Made by a program: the position numbers and the translations under genes. The notes below the pieces were generated by a model. It was not told the origin of the DNA, ran no database searches, and saw only the letters and a program-made list of their open reading frames with translations. A DNA stretch of 64,000 nt from Dioscorea cayenensis subsp. rotundata (taxonomy: Eukaryota > Streptophyta > Magnoliopsida > Dioscoreales > Dioscoreaceae): positions 26,715,916-26,779,915 of the forward strand of contig NC_052489.1 of assembly GCF_009730915.1 (NCBI RefSeq). The letters run 5' to 3'. Shown here piece after piece: positions 34,750 through 45,459 of the stretch (position 1 is the first letter of the stretch; each line of letters starts with the position of its first letter).

Positions 34750-35580
34750 ACTCCGTTTGGATTACGGAATAGGAATAAAAATAGAGAAAGAATAGAAAAA
34801 AGAGAGAAATGTTTTTTTTTTGGAAGAGAAACGGGGCGAACCCACTAGAGGCTCAGGGACGTGCACAAACCTCGGTGGAACAAGTGGGGACGGGGTCGTG
34901 CTCACGTGGGCACTGAGAGCTCTATCGGTGACCCGTGTACCAATAGACCCGAAGGTCGTTGGCAAAAGGAGAGAAATGTTAATAGAAATAAGAGGATTGA
35001 GAATAATGTGTTTGGATTGAAGGAATAAAGATTAGAAATAGAAAAAGTAAAAAAATAGGATGTAGTAAAATTACATCAATACCCTTGTAGGTAAATTGTA
35101 TGATATTATATAAAATAATTGATTATGTTTAATGATAAATATTTAACATTATTTATTATTAATTATTTATAATATAAATATATATTTTAATATATTATAA
35201 TTATATAATTAATCTTAATAATTTATTTAACTATTATATATTTATTTAAATTAGTTAATATCATTAAATATGTTTAATTAAGTTAATTTCATTTATTGAT
35301 TTTAATTTTAATTTCTCAAAATAATTTAATTAAATTATTTAATAAGTAAAGCTAAATATATAAATATGTAATTATATATGCTAGGGGTAAATTAGTAATT
35401 TTATAACTAAGGCATACTTCTCTCCCTATTTTTGGGTGGAATAGGATGCCTGTGAGTAATCTTTTTTTCATGCATGGAGGTAACCCATGCCTTTCCTGGT
35501 TACCAAACAAGGGCTTGGGGAATGAGATTCCCATTCCCAAGCCCTCAATCCATGATTCAAACGCCCCCTTTTAATTACTT
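34750..35580. mobile_element. Probable MITE with CGTTTGGATT-type ends
   Basis: The left edge CCGTTTGGATTACGGAATAGG and the reverse complement of the right edge, CGTTTGAATCATGGATT, are similar. The interior is very AT-rich. A SINE-like insertion sits inside. Target duplication not resolved. Confidence 0.45.
34814..34968 (-). mobile_element. SINE-like retroposon
   Basis: GC-rich 155-base block in AT-rich DNA, flanked by the 12-base direct repeat GAGAGAAATGTT (34802-34813 and 34969-34980). On the minus strand it ends in a short poly(A) after GTTTCTCTTCC, and a GAGCACGACCCC word resembles a tRNA box B. The retroposition hallmarks are present; the SINE family is not identified. Confidence 0.6.
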
Positions 35581-35758
35581 TAATTAACTATCAATGGTTG
35601 GTGGTTTATTTGAGTATCGAATATGAGTGATAATTGTAAAAATAAAAATTTTGTGATTAAGTTGTACTTGCTTGATCTGTCACTTTTTTTTAGGCATTGA
35701 TTTTTTTGAATTTATTTTGAAATAAAAAAAAATTCTTCCCTTTCTTTTTGCTTTTTTA

Positions 35759-37448
35759 GGTGTTGTTAGGTTGTCTGTAATTTAAATTATATGTAAGTTC
35801 GGTTATAGTGTAAGTGAAAATACTGTATTTTAATTTACATCAATGTTGTTTGATTTGCTTTAATATGGAATGCTTTAATTATTTTTTATTTGTTTGGTTT
35901 GATGCAAGTGAAAGAATATAGTCATCATGTAAGTGTGATGGTGAGATTACCCCATTATCTATTATTACATCTAATTATCTAATACTCTTTATTAAAATTA
36001 ATTTAAACTAATAATTAAATTTAATAAGATATTTATTCAAATAAAAATATTAATTATTTTTATTAATCTTAAAAATATTTTTTATTTAAATAATAAATAA
36101 TATATTTTATACCACATTATTAAATTAATAATAATTAAATAACATCAAAATTCATTCAAACAAAACATTCAACATTCACTATTAACCTGGTTACCACATA
36201 CATTACTCATTAGTACCATTCAACGTTACTACATTCTTTTGACATTCAACATTCACTATTAATCTTGTTATTGACTAGGGGATTAGAATATATTCTTTTT
36301 ATAAATGTTACCCCTAGCCTCTGCTTCTAATACATATCCATTCAAAAATGGGTTGGCTCTAGAGTGTAACTTTGATTGCTGGAGGCTATGCTAAGGATGT
36401 GGTCCTATTTATAACTTTGATTGCTGGAGGTTATGTCAAGGATGTGGTCCTATTTGTATGGCAATGTCTAACCCAAAACTTGCAGGCAATGAAATCATGC
36501 ATCCTCATTAACACAAGCACAAGCAATTACCCACAGCCCAAACTCAACATGCACAGCCAAGCAACAAACCAATTCAAAAGAACATGTTTTATTTAACATC
36601 ACAATCATACTTCCCAATAAATAAATAAAAAAATAAAAAAACCAAAGGAAATGTAAGAGTTGCAGAAATTAATATTCATAAGCACAAGTTATTTCATTGT
36701 TTGATGGACCACATAAAACACAACACGCCAATAATCACTTGAACAAAAATGAAGAATTATCCAAACAGTCATGGATTGGACACCACTCAAAGACGCTCAA
36801 AATCCACAAATGTAGCAATTTCATTCATAATTAGCACTATAAATCACCAAACAAACAAAGATTCTAATCATAAAAACAATAGAACAAACCACAAGCATCC
36901 AATCCAAAAGATCAAATGTTCCACCAAATCAAGGTAAAATCTTCAAATCAGCATCAGGAATAAAAAAATGATAGTTTACCTCGGATTCAACAAGGAAGCT
37001 CCAATTACCAATTCAGAGGCGTAGAAGGCGTTCCTGATCAAGCGATCGAGATGGAAATCCAAAGATCATAGAGAAAAAGGCGAAGTAAACGTTGCTAGGT
37101 TTTTCAGGAGTGGTGTAAGCTTGGACAAGGAGGTGACGGTGGTCAGGGTCCGAAACACGAACCACCGGTGACAATGAAGGCTTCTGTAAAGCAAAAGTAA
37201 AGAGAAAGGGAGAATAGTGCTATAAAAGTAAAGAGAGTGGTGATTTTAACTATTGCTTTTTACTATATTCTCACTTGCGATCAAATTGGCTGTAAGTGAA
37301 AATATAGCAAAATGTGTACTTTGTTGTGAAACCTTTTGCATAGAAATTGCTTTTTACATCAAACCAAACATCTTTTTTATTCGTTTTACATGTAAAAGTA
37401 CTTAAATTATATCTACTTGCACCTACTTACTACCAACCAAATAACACC
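35759..37448. mobile_element. PIF/Harbinger-like element 2, larger relative of element 1
   Basis: Left end GGTGTTGTTAGGTTGTCTG and right end CCAAATAACACC are inverted copies, with TTA on each side (35756-35758 and 37449-37451). The outer ~200 bases on both sides align with element 1 (GTAAGTGAAAAT-CTG, TTTACATCA, GGTGAGATTACCCC). The interior at about 36950-37190 has gene-like composition but no intact frame. A 45-base tandem duplication with TAACTTTGATTGCTGGAGG lies at 36368-36457. Confidence 0.7.
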
Positions 37449-37451
37449 TTA

Positions 37452-38006
37452 AGAAAATTAAACATATAAGACTCTATTAATTATCCCAATAAATTACATC
37501 AGAAACAAATAAGCAATACAATTAATAGCAATGCCGCAAATATCAAAATGGCAACAATAAAGAATTAAAAAACAAAAAACAAAATATAACACCAATAAAA
37601 AAACATGGTCGAAGATTAATAGCCGTGATATAGCGTCACCTGCCAAAGAGAGATGACAGATGAAAGAGAGATTATAAACAACAAATATGGAGAACCACTA
37701 CATAGTGAACTGGTTAATCACTTATACAATGGATGAGCATGCACAAATTCAAAACCCCACGCCTATGGTACTATAACGTACCCATACCTATTCAAGGTTG
37801 TATGGTAGGAGATATTTACCATTGTGGTGTTATGATCCATGATATATCATTTTCGGTATACGTGTCAGGCTTTTATTGCCTCGTGTGTTAGTTCACCCCG
37901 CATGATAAATCTCTAGAGGGTTATTAAGCCATTGTAACTGGTGCATCCAATTCTATTTGTCCTTTAAGTGGGGGAGCTTATCACCTATTTGTTAATATAT
38001 ATATTA
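37452..38006. other. Unassigned repeat-like DNA
   Basis: No coding sequence. At about 37695-37760 the words GAACTGGTTAATCAC and AAATTCAAAACCCC sit about 40 bases apart, like tRNA boxes A and B of a SINE, but I found no flanking duplication, so no call is made. Confidence 0.3.
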
Positions 38007-39298
38007 TCTATACTACTATTAACGTAGATGTATAAACTGATCTAAGAGTGATTCAAGGAATAATTTTAATATTTTCATTTATATTAAATATGGTATTAAT
38101 AATTGAAAATTTAATTGCATAATAGGTATTGATTTCATCATGGGCATTACATCAGTTTTATATTAAATAATTAATAGGATATTCTAATGGAAACGGATGG
38201 TACTTTGATCAGAGGGTTTTAGGGAAGATTTTTAATTTTTTTTTACATATATTTAAAGTGGCATTGATTTCATTCTGGCTATTAAATCTGCGTTTATATT
38301 AAATCCTTCCTTTTTAAGTTTTTTTGGTTTAAAAAAATATTTAATATATTAAATATTAAAAAAATGCAAAAAAAAAAAATACATAGGAGAAGGAAGAATT
38401 TTAAACTCTTTTTTAAAGAATTTTCCCTTTTGCATTATGAACATGTAAGATTTAATGGAATTGATTTCATCATGGGCATTAAGCTAGTTTTATATTAAAC
38501 ATTTAATAAGACTTCAGGGAACGGATGGGCTTTGGAACTTGAAAATCTTTGCTAAATTTATTTGGAATTATTTACTTAGAAAAGAATAAACCACATTTAT
38601 TTGGTGTTACATAAAATATGAAAAATAAAAAAATATTGTGTTATTAATTCAAAAAAATTAATTAAATAAATAATAAAATAGCGACATTTATTTGGTATTA
38701 CACTAAATTACAACATGGGCTTTATTTTTTCTAAAATTATCAATAGTTTTGTATTTATTAAATGATATAGATTGGGTTTATGGGAAAATGAATAGACAAT
38801 TGTAGAAGAAGATAAAAAATCTAAAATAAAAGAAATTAAATGATGGTGTTGCCCATATTCTAGTGAAGATGAGTAGCAATTCCTTTTCTTGGTATAGGTT
38901 TGTTTTTCACATAAGTGCTCATAATGTTACTATTTAGTTTATCATAGTTTTGTTATATTTTCTTAATTATATCGTTTCAATCATTTGTTGTTTGGTTGTG
39001 TTCTTTTTATTTCAAATATCACAATTGTCTGATATATTCTTATTTAGATTAATTTCCAGGTAGTAAAAAGCCAAATCAGTGTTATGCCAAAAGTTTTTTA
39101 AATCTACTTTTTTCAAATTATTTATACATACTTATGATATATAATATGCTCACAGAGTGTTTAAAAAAAACAAATTTAAAATTTTTATTACATTTATGTT
39201 TTTATTTATATTACTGATGATATTAATAATTGAAAAAAATTTAATTGCACTTATTTATATACGTAAAACTCCGATGCGAATACGGGGAGAATGCATAG
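38007..39298 (+). mobile_element. Possible degenerate non-autonomous Helitron
   Basis: Begins TCTATACTACTATTAACGTAG, a common plant Helitron 5' end, right after an A. It ends near 39298 with a weak GC hairpin (CTCCG...CGGGGAG, 39269-39290) and CATAG before a T, where CTRR would be expected. Inside, ATTGATTTCATCATGGGCATTA recurs in three degenerate copies (about 38130, 38265, 38460). No RepHel frame. Confidence 0.4.
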
Positions 39299-39404
39299 TT
39301 ATTATTATTATTATCAAAATAAGGCAAATGCTATTAGAAGCTCAACTTAAATAAATTCACACACACATATATATATGCCGCACCTTCTAAAAATGTCCGT
39401 AGAA

Positions 39405-39668
39405 TTTAATTACGGACGTTCGTGAAATCCAACGGCTGTCAAACATCTCTCCATGTGAATAGTGATCCTACCTTCCAACCAGATTTCGACTAGCACCCTT
39501 GCAGAGAATTTATAAAAGACCAACCAATCACCCAACTACCCGTTTCTTAAGTAAGTACATCATTTTGACACTGTTACTAACATTGTTCATCTACCCATTT
39601 ATCTCTATCTCTCTCTATCACTTACTTTTCCCCAGCTGCAGACATTTTAGAACGAACATCCGTAATTG
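39405..39668. repeat. Short inverted-repeat element (MITE-like)
   Basis: AATTACGGACGTTCGT near 39408-39423 is matched by ACGAACATCCGTAATT near 39651-39666, with one mismatch in 16. Outer text TCTAAAAATGTC and inner text GACATTTTAGAA are also inverted relative to each other. Confidence 0.55.
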
Positions 39669-39793
39669 ACGTATATACATATATTGACAAAGGTGACAAA
39701 TGTTGGCCCATTAAGGGGTTGTAAAGGGACAATCATGTACGATGATACACCAATTACAATAGTTTATCAACTACCTAAGAATTTATTAGGTCA

Positions 39794-40111
39794 AAATATC
39801 AAAATAGTCCCTTTATTTTGCGTTTTCCGCCCTTTTAGTCCCTCTAATATAAAATCTGCCTTTTTGTTCCTCGTATTTTCACATATTTATCTTTTTGGTC
39901 CCTTTAATTGATGGATCTGCCCTTTTTGTCTTTACAGTTGATGAATTGGAGGGACCAAAAAGGATGAAAAATTATAAATATGAGGACCAAAAGGGCGGAT
40001 TTTACAACTAAAGGACGAAAATGTGCAAATACAAAGACCAAAAGGGCGGATTTTATATTAGAGGGACTAAAAAGGTGGAAAACGAAAAATAGAGGGATCA
40101 TTTTGATATTT
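39794..40111. mobile_element. Foldback MITE, ~150-bp arms
   Basis: Nearly the whole 318 bases folds on itself: AAATATCAAAATAGTCCCTT at the left pairs with the right end around AGGGATCATTTTGATATTT, and the GTTTTCC-GCCCTTTTAGTCCCTC arm pairs with GAGGGACTAAAAAGGTGGAAAAC. Additional AAGGGCGGATTTTA words repeat within one arm. Confidence 0.85.
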
Positions 40112-40287
40112 ACACCAATCTATTAACCTAGCTAAATGTTACATGGGCCGATGAAAGTCCTACCTTATTAGTCCTAGAAGATTTCATAAATTAAACCGGG
40201 GTAACTATTTTTCCTTGTTATGCAACCCTGGAGGAGATCGAGGGATACAACATTGTCTACAGGAGACCAGCTGAACTCATTTGAAAC

Positions 40288-41821
40288 TGATGGTTCCGGT
40301 GGGTGGTGTGATGTGCTAAGTCACTCAAAAACTCACTCAAGGATTAAACATAAATACACAATCAAAACAAGAGAAAGGAGACAAGAAAATTGGTAACCCA
40401 GTTTGGCACAACCTTGCCTACATCTGGGGGGCCATGCCCAGAGAAACAATCCACTAAAAGAGGTTTAAGAACAAGGAGTGCATCACTCTCTCAACACAAA
40501 GAGTATTTTCTCTAGATTGCCCGACGGCCACTCACTCAACTCTCACAGAAGAGTCTCTCACTAGTTGGCTCATCCTAAATCGTCAAGCAGGATCTCTTAT
40601 ATAGACGCACCGACGTCTAATAAAGTTACCTCTTTTAGAATTTTCCGTGGCTTCCTAACTTGGACATCTTCCAAAGTTAGATGTTCAAACACGGCCCACT
40701 TTATAGAACATGACTGAGTTCTAGCCAGATGCACCCGAATCTGCGACCTTCAACCTCCCGGTTCCTTCAGTCCGCCTCGTAGCAGTTGACTCGACCCGAG
40801 CTCCTCCTGCCTGCAGCTGCAGCTGCTTCCTTCCTCTCGTCACTTCAGTAGGTCTCCCTCTCCCGAGGGACGTGCCCACCAAGGCACACGCAACCATCTC
40901 ACCAAAGATGGTCACCAAAGATCTCTCGATCTTCTTTCTAAACTTGACCCAAGTTTGATCTTCCCAAATGATCTTCGTTTGACTCATGGAAATATTGTTA
41001 CTAAACTTGATCTCATCTTCATTCAAGTTTAGCCTTTAATATCTTCAAGCATGATCTCTAATCATCCATGCTTGGATCTTCAAATCTCTAATCATATCTC
41101 TTGCAATCTTCAAACAATCTCCACACATGATTAGCCTCCTTGAATAGTTTCGCCCATAGATAGCTCTTGGATCTTCCTTCAATTTGTGTTGCTAAATATG
41201 GTCTTGATAATCTCCTTGGCTTGTCCTTACCTTATTTAGTTTGTGTCTTTAAATACCTTCACACTAAACTAAACTTAGTTTGTGTCTTTAAATACCTTCA
41301 CACTAAACTAAACATGTTCTTGTCTTCTTTAATTTGTGTCTTCAAATAGCTCTTACTAAGTTCCACACAATCTCCATGATCTTCTCTTCTTGTTAATGAT
41401 AGGATATTCCTCTCCCTCTTTAAAATAGATCTTTTTAAAAAGGAGCTCTATCAAAGATATGATTTATCATCCCGGATTTTACCAAGGATAGATAAACATA
41501 TTTTAAATAAAACTTGTCTTTCTTGAAGAGATCCTTTAGACTTGATACACTTTCCAAAAATAGTTTAACATCACATGACTTTAGACTTGATGCACTTTCC
41601 AAAAATAGTTTAACATCACATGACTTTATAGAGTGGAAAATCTTCGAAATAAAATCTCCACCTCGATCTTCATATTCCTTGAAGCTTCATTAGTCTTTTG
41701 CCACATCATCATCCTAGTCACCTCTTCCTTTGATGAGTCTTCATATGCCACGTCACCTTCCTCTTGCCATATCACTACTTGGCTTATTATATAATGCCAA
41801 TCCAATTCAATAGACTTAACA
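40288..41821 (-). mobile_element. Solo LTR, probably Copia, with GAAAC target duplication
   Basis: A 1534-base unit starting TGATGGTTCC and ending GACTTAACA, so TG...CA, flanked on both sides by GAAAC (40283-40287 and 41822-41826). On the minus strand a TATATAAG box at about 40596-40603 lies about 310 bases before the 3' end, setting the orientation. No primer-binding site or internal coding adjoins it. Internal duplications lie at about 41237-41312 and 41548-41626. Confidence 0.82.
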
Positions 41822-41826
41822 GAAAC

Positions 41827-43552
41827 AATACTGTAAACTATACTTGGACCTTAAAACAACACATGAATAATACTTCTATATTGCTGTAACAGTGCTCATG
41901 CATATCGAGGGTTTTAGACCCTACGCCTTTACTACTCACCCAGTGTAGATGACTACCATTGGGCTAAGTAGTAGTTGTCATGGAGATAGATTATAAATAT
42001 GTACTGTTCATTCGGGTGCTAGTCTTCTAGTTCTAGGTCTAATTAATTCCATTCAGAAGAGGAAGAAGAACAAGAGAAGGGAGAGTTGATCATGAAAAGT
42101 TCACATGTCCTTTCCTTTACATTTAAAACTAGACTTCATTTTTTTAAGATTTAAAACACTGATCTTTTATCTTCTTTCAAAGTATATATGTGCTGTGCCC
42201 CTTTGATACATGAAAAAAGGAGGAGGAGGAGGAAGAAGAAGAGGAGGAGAATTATTCTTTTGTTAAGAAATTTTTATAAGATCTTTTATCATATAGTTGC
42301 ATTAAATTAAACAAGCTATAAAGCAAATCCAGCAGAAATAAAGAAGAAAAAGCTGTAAAGCCTGCACATTATTTGGATAAGGTTTCAGTATCACATGTCA
42401 CTTGTAAAAGCTAGCCTCCAATTGAGAATTAATTGCACAAATTTTAAAACTACAAACAAAAAGAAAAAGAAGAATAATAAGAAGAAGAATATTGCATTTA
42501 ATATTTTAATCTTGAATTCTTGATAGAAATTATGCACCCATTGATTTCCATTTACAAACAAAGTTCTCCTTTGCACCACTTCATAAAATATTCAACAAGT
42601 TTGAAGTAATTTCTTGTTCTTTTATCCTTCATGATGCTTCATTGACCCCCTGCCATTTTCTCATACACATACCCTCAAGATCCTACTTCAATTTAAGACT
42701 TCAAATAAGAAAAATGTTAACCATATAAAAAGATAGATGTTTATGTTTTCTCAGCAAATAATGAATAGTATCACTTGTGAAAAAGAGCATAACTAAAGTT
42801 ACTCTTCTTATTATTCTTTAGAAAGACCCTTTGAAACAAAAGGGGAGCAAGTAGAAGAAATACAAACATCAGTGAAGAGACATGGAACATTTAGTATTGT
42901 TGTATTCCATTAACCTGTGTTGAGATTAATTTGGTGATCAAATCAACAACTACCCCATCATTGAATATATCATTATTGAGAAAGATCAATGTTAATATAT
43001 ATAGTACATATTGTTGAATGATTTCTCCTAAAGATTAATACAGTAGCTAGCTAGGAACAAAATGGTAAAAGATAACTTACTTCTTCTTGTTCTTCTTCTA
43101 CTTCATAACATATCATACAAATACATGAACAAATCTAAGTGTATGTGTATATATATATAGTGGTCTCTTAATAAAAGAAAAAAATAAGATGAAAAAACAT
43201 AGTTTTAGATGTGAAAGAGAGGATACATAAATTGAACTTATCACCACCACCACCACCGCCACCATTATCCTCTTCTTCTCCAAAGGACCCTTTAATGGAA
43301 GGAACAAAAAAATGCTAGCTAGTAGACAATGAACAACAAAAAAAGGGCCCTACTACTCTAGAGCAAATCAATGTTAAACAAACATATGCACAAATCAAAG
43401 TGTATATATATATATATTAAAGTAAACATCATTTCTTTATGCCAAGATTTGGTGAAACTTTTTTGCATGAGAATTCTCATAGAATAAAATTTAATAACAC
43501 TTTGAAAAAAAAAACACTAGATAAGAACTCCTCTACAGTTCTCTAAGCTTTT
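41827..43552. other. Intergenic, no gene identified
   Basis: AT-rich with (GGA/GAA)n near 42222-42250, (CAC)n near 43240-43262 and (TA)n near 43150. No reading frame with recognisable content. Confidence 0.6.
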
Positions 43553-43647
43553 GTTGAGTGACACCCAGAGTTCCCCCAAACACTTCATTAAGGCTGTTTA
43601 GGCTACCCTTATGAAGTGTTTGGAGGGAACTCTAGGGGATACCCAAC
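43553..43647 (-). ncRNA. MIR395: MIR395 precursor hairpin 1 (minus strand)
   Basis: In plants miR395 targets ATP sulfurylases and a low-affinity sulfate transporter during sulfate shortage. A 95-base inverted repeat: the minus strand begins GTTGGGTATCCCCTAGAGTT, loops through a ~25-base loop and returns with the mature 21-mer at 43588-43568, which is the canonical miR395 with A as its first base. The outer stem (GTTG...CAAC) has the same layout as hairpins 2 and 3, which supports minus-strand orientation. The + strand also folds and would give a one-base-longer miR395-like RNA with an extra A, so the call of strand is an inference. Confidence 0.85.
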
Positions 43648-43708
43648 TCATCATATCCCACAAAAGCACTCCTTTGCTCTCTATGAATTAATCACTACCA
43701 TTAGTGAG

Positions 43709-43716
43709 TATTTATA
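43709..43716 (-). promoter_or_regulatory. TATA box for MIR395 hairpin 1
   Basis: TATAAATA on the minus strand, 62 bases before the hairpin start, so a transcription start about 30 bases downstream falls just outside the stem. Confidence 0.5.
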
Positions 43717-43772
43717 ATGCCTGCTTATCCTCATGAGAAATAGGCAGCATTATGAGTTGCATTCATGATTCA

Positions 43773-43780
43773 ATGAACCT
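43773..43780 (+). promoter_or_regulatory. Candidate EIL/SLIM1-type site between the divergent MIR395 promoters
   Basis: ATGAACCT fits the TEIL consensus AYGWAYCT of EIN3-like factors; the sulfur regulator SLIM1 is an EIL protein. Eight-base sites occur by chance, so this is suggestive only. Confidence 0.35.
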
Positions 43781-44216
43781 AGTCAGCTTCCTGGCATAGT
43801 GGTCACTTCCACCTTTAAAGTTTGATCTCCTTTGTACCACAACATCTGAAAGATACCATAGCCATATCCCATTCCTCCAGAGTGTGGTGCCAAGCCAAGC
43901 CAACCCAAGCAATTTGTTATCTTCATTTGCACTAGATGTATAGCATGTGATTTGCTAAACTGTAAACACTGCTCCATGTGTATCATATCACAGTGTATAC
44001 CATGTACACCGATCGATGATTGACACGTTGCGCGAGTTTTTTTCGCCGAAAGGAATGTTCATGGTCACTGGAATCTGTCAAGAGGGATATCTCATGTAGG
44101 ACTAGTACTACTTTTATCCATTCAAGCTCTTAATGTGGCTACATTCAATGAATGTGTTGAAGAAGAAGAAGATAACTATGAAATGATGTAGGATCCATGT
44201 ATATGCATGTATGTCT

Positions 44217-44224
44217 ATAAATAG
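44217..44224 (+). promoter_or_regulatory. TATA box for MIR395 hairpins 2 and 3
   Basis: TATAAATA within GTCTATAAATAGGGAGC, 60 bases before hairpin 2. The same word and spacing occur on the other strand before hairpin 1. Confidence 0.6.
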
Positions 44225-44283
44225 GGAGCAATGGAGTTGCATGCCTTTCCAACCAATTAAGTTGAGCATTAGCATTAGTAACA

Positions 44284-44388
44284 GTTGGATCTCCTCTAGA
44301 GTTCCCTCAGACTACTTCAGTAGTTTTTGAGTTATTGATTTTCCAAGCTCCACTGAAGTGTTTGGGGGAACTCTAGGTGGCATTCAAC
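44284..44388 (+). ncRNA. MIR395: MIR395 precursor hairpin 2
   Basis: A 105-base hairpin from GTTGGATCTCC to GGCATTCAAC. The 5' arm GAGTTCCCTCAGACTACTTC pairs with the mature 21-mer at 44353-44373. That 21-mer starts CTGAAGTGTTTGGGGG and equals the canonical dicot/monocot miR395 as I know it. Mature on the 3' arm, as in all known MIR395. Confidence 0.93.
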
Positions 44389-44494
44389 AATATATATATC
44401 TCTATGTGTGTGTACATGCATGTGTGTGTTTTTTTGAAAATTTTAGTGGAGATTGATAGATTTGTATATGTATATATATATATATGTTCATCAA

Positions 44495-44599
44495 GTTGGT
44501 TTTCCTCTGGAGTTCCCTTGAAGCACTTCACTGGCATTAATCATGTATTTGGCTAAAGTCCTAGTGAAGTGTTTGGGGGAACTCTGGATGTCATCCAAC
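44495..44599 (+). ncRNA. MIR395: MIR395 precursor hairpin 3
   Basis: A 105-base hairpin from GTTGGTTTTCC to GTCATCCAAC. The mature 21-mer at 44564-44584 is the GTGAAGTGTTTGGGGG variant known from cereals. The 5' arm GGAGTTCCCTTGAAGCACTT supplies the star strand. It lies 106 bases after hairpin 2 and is probably on the same primary transcript. Confidence 0.92.
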
Positions 44600-45459
44600 A
44601 CTTGTTTATTAATCAATCAGAGTCTGTTTTGAAGTGAAGAAATAATGCTCCTTGTTGCTTTATTCAAAGTAGTATTTATTCTGAAGCTAGTGTGCATTGC
44701 ATGATTCTTAGCATTTTCATGCAAAAAGGTATTTTTATTTCTCTATTATATTGGTTAAAGTTAGTGATAGTCATTAATATGATTGGTTGTGAATATATGA
44801 CAAAAGATGTTGATTTATGTTAGTTTTTAAGGGTTCTTTTTTCTTTTTTGGGACCTCTCACATTTTTGTCAGATTGGTGCAATTTAAGGTCATAAGTTTC
44901 AAGGAATGATCAAAATATTTATGTAGACAAAATTTATAATTGGATGGAATAATGAAAGCTTTTATTTTGACAGCTTGCTATTGAATCTTTGGACTTCTGT
45001 AGAGTCTCAAGATAACACAAAACACAAAGGTGAAAGATAAAATTCATGGAAAATTGCCATGGATTTATTGACTCATGGAAATGAGAAATCATGATCATCA
45101 TACATTAAACCTCTTAAACTGATATCCATATCCAGCTTCATACTAAGCAAGAGAAAAAAAAAACAATGGTTTTAGTAGGATTGATTACAAAGCATTCATG
45201 CTAGCTAACTTCTTCGAATCTGTCAGAAAATCCTGATGCAAATTATCCGCCACAAAACATAGAGACAGTATGAAGGATAGAAAGGTATTTTCTGCCGATC
45301 TATCATTCAGTCTTCAATCAAAAAGTGCCATTCAGCTGCGACAAAAATCTGCAAGAAAATGGTACATTATTGTATATGGTAATTTTAATGGACTCCATAT
45401 TTTAAATGGTCAAATAGTATACACCAAACCTTGTGCGGCCATGGATGAAAAGGTTTGTA
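44600..45459. other. Region between MIR395 and AP5M 3' end
   Basis: AT-rich. Likely holds the MIR395 primary transcript 3' end and the AP5M 3' untranslated region. The 66-codon + frame at 45270-45470 overlaps the AP5M stop antisense and is not supported. Confidence 0.5.

Noticed and set aside
37680-37990. SINE with tRNA-like boxes
   Set aside because: Box-like words are present, but there is no flanking duplication or tail, so evidence is insufficient.
40721-41026. 101-codon minus-strand frame
   Set aside because: It lies inside the solo LTR and has no gag or pol similarity.
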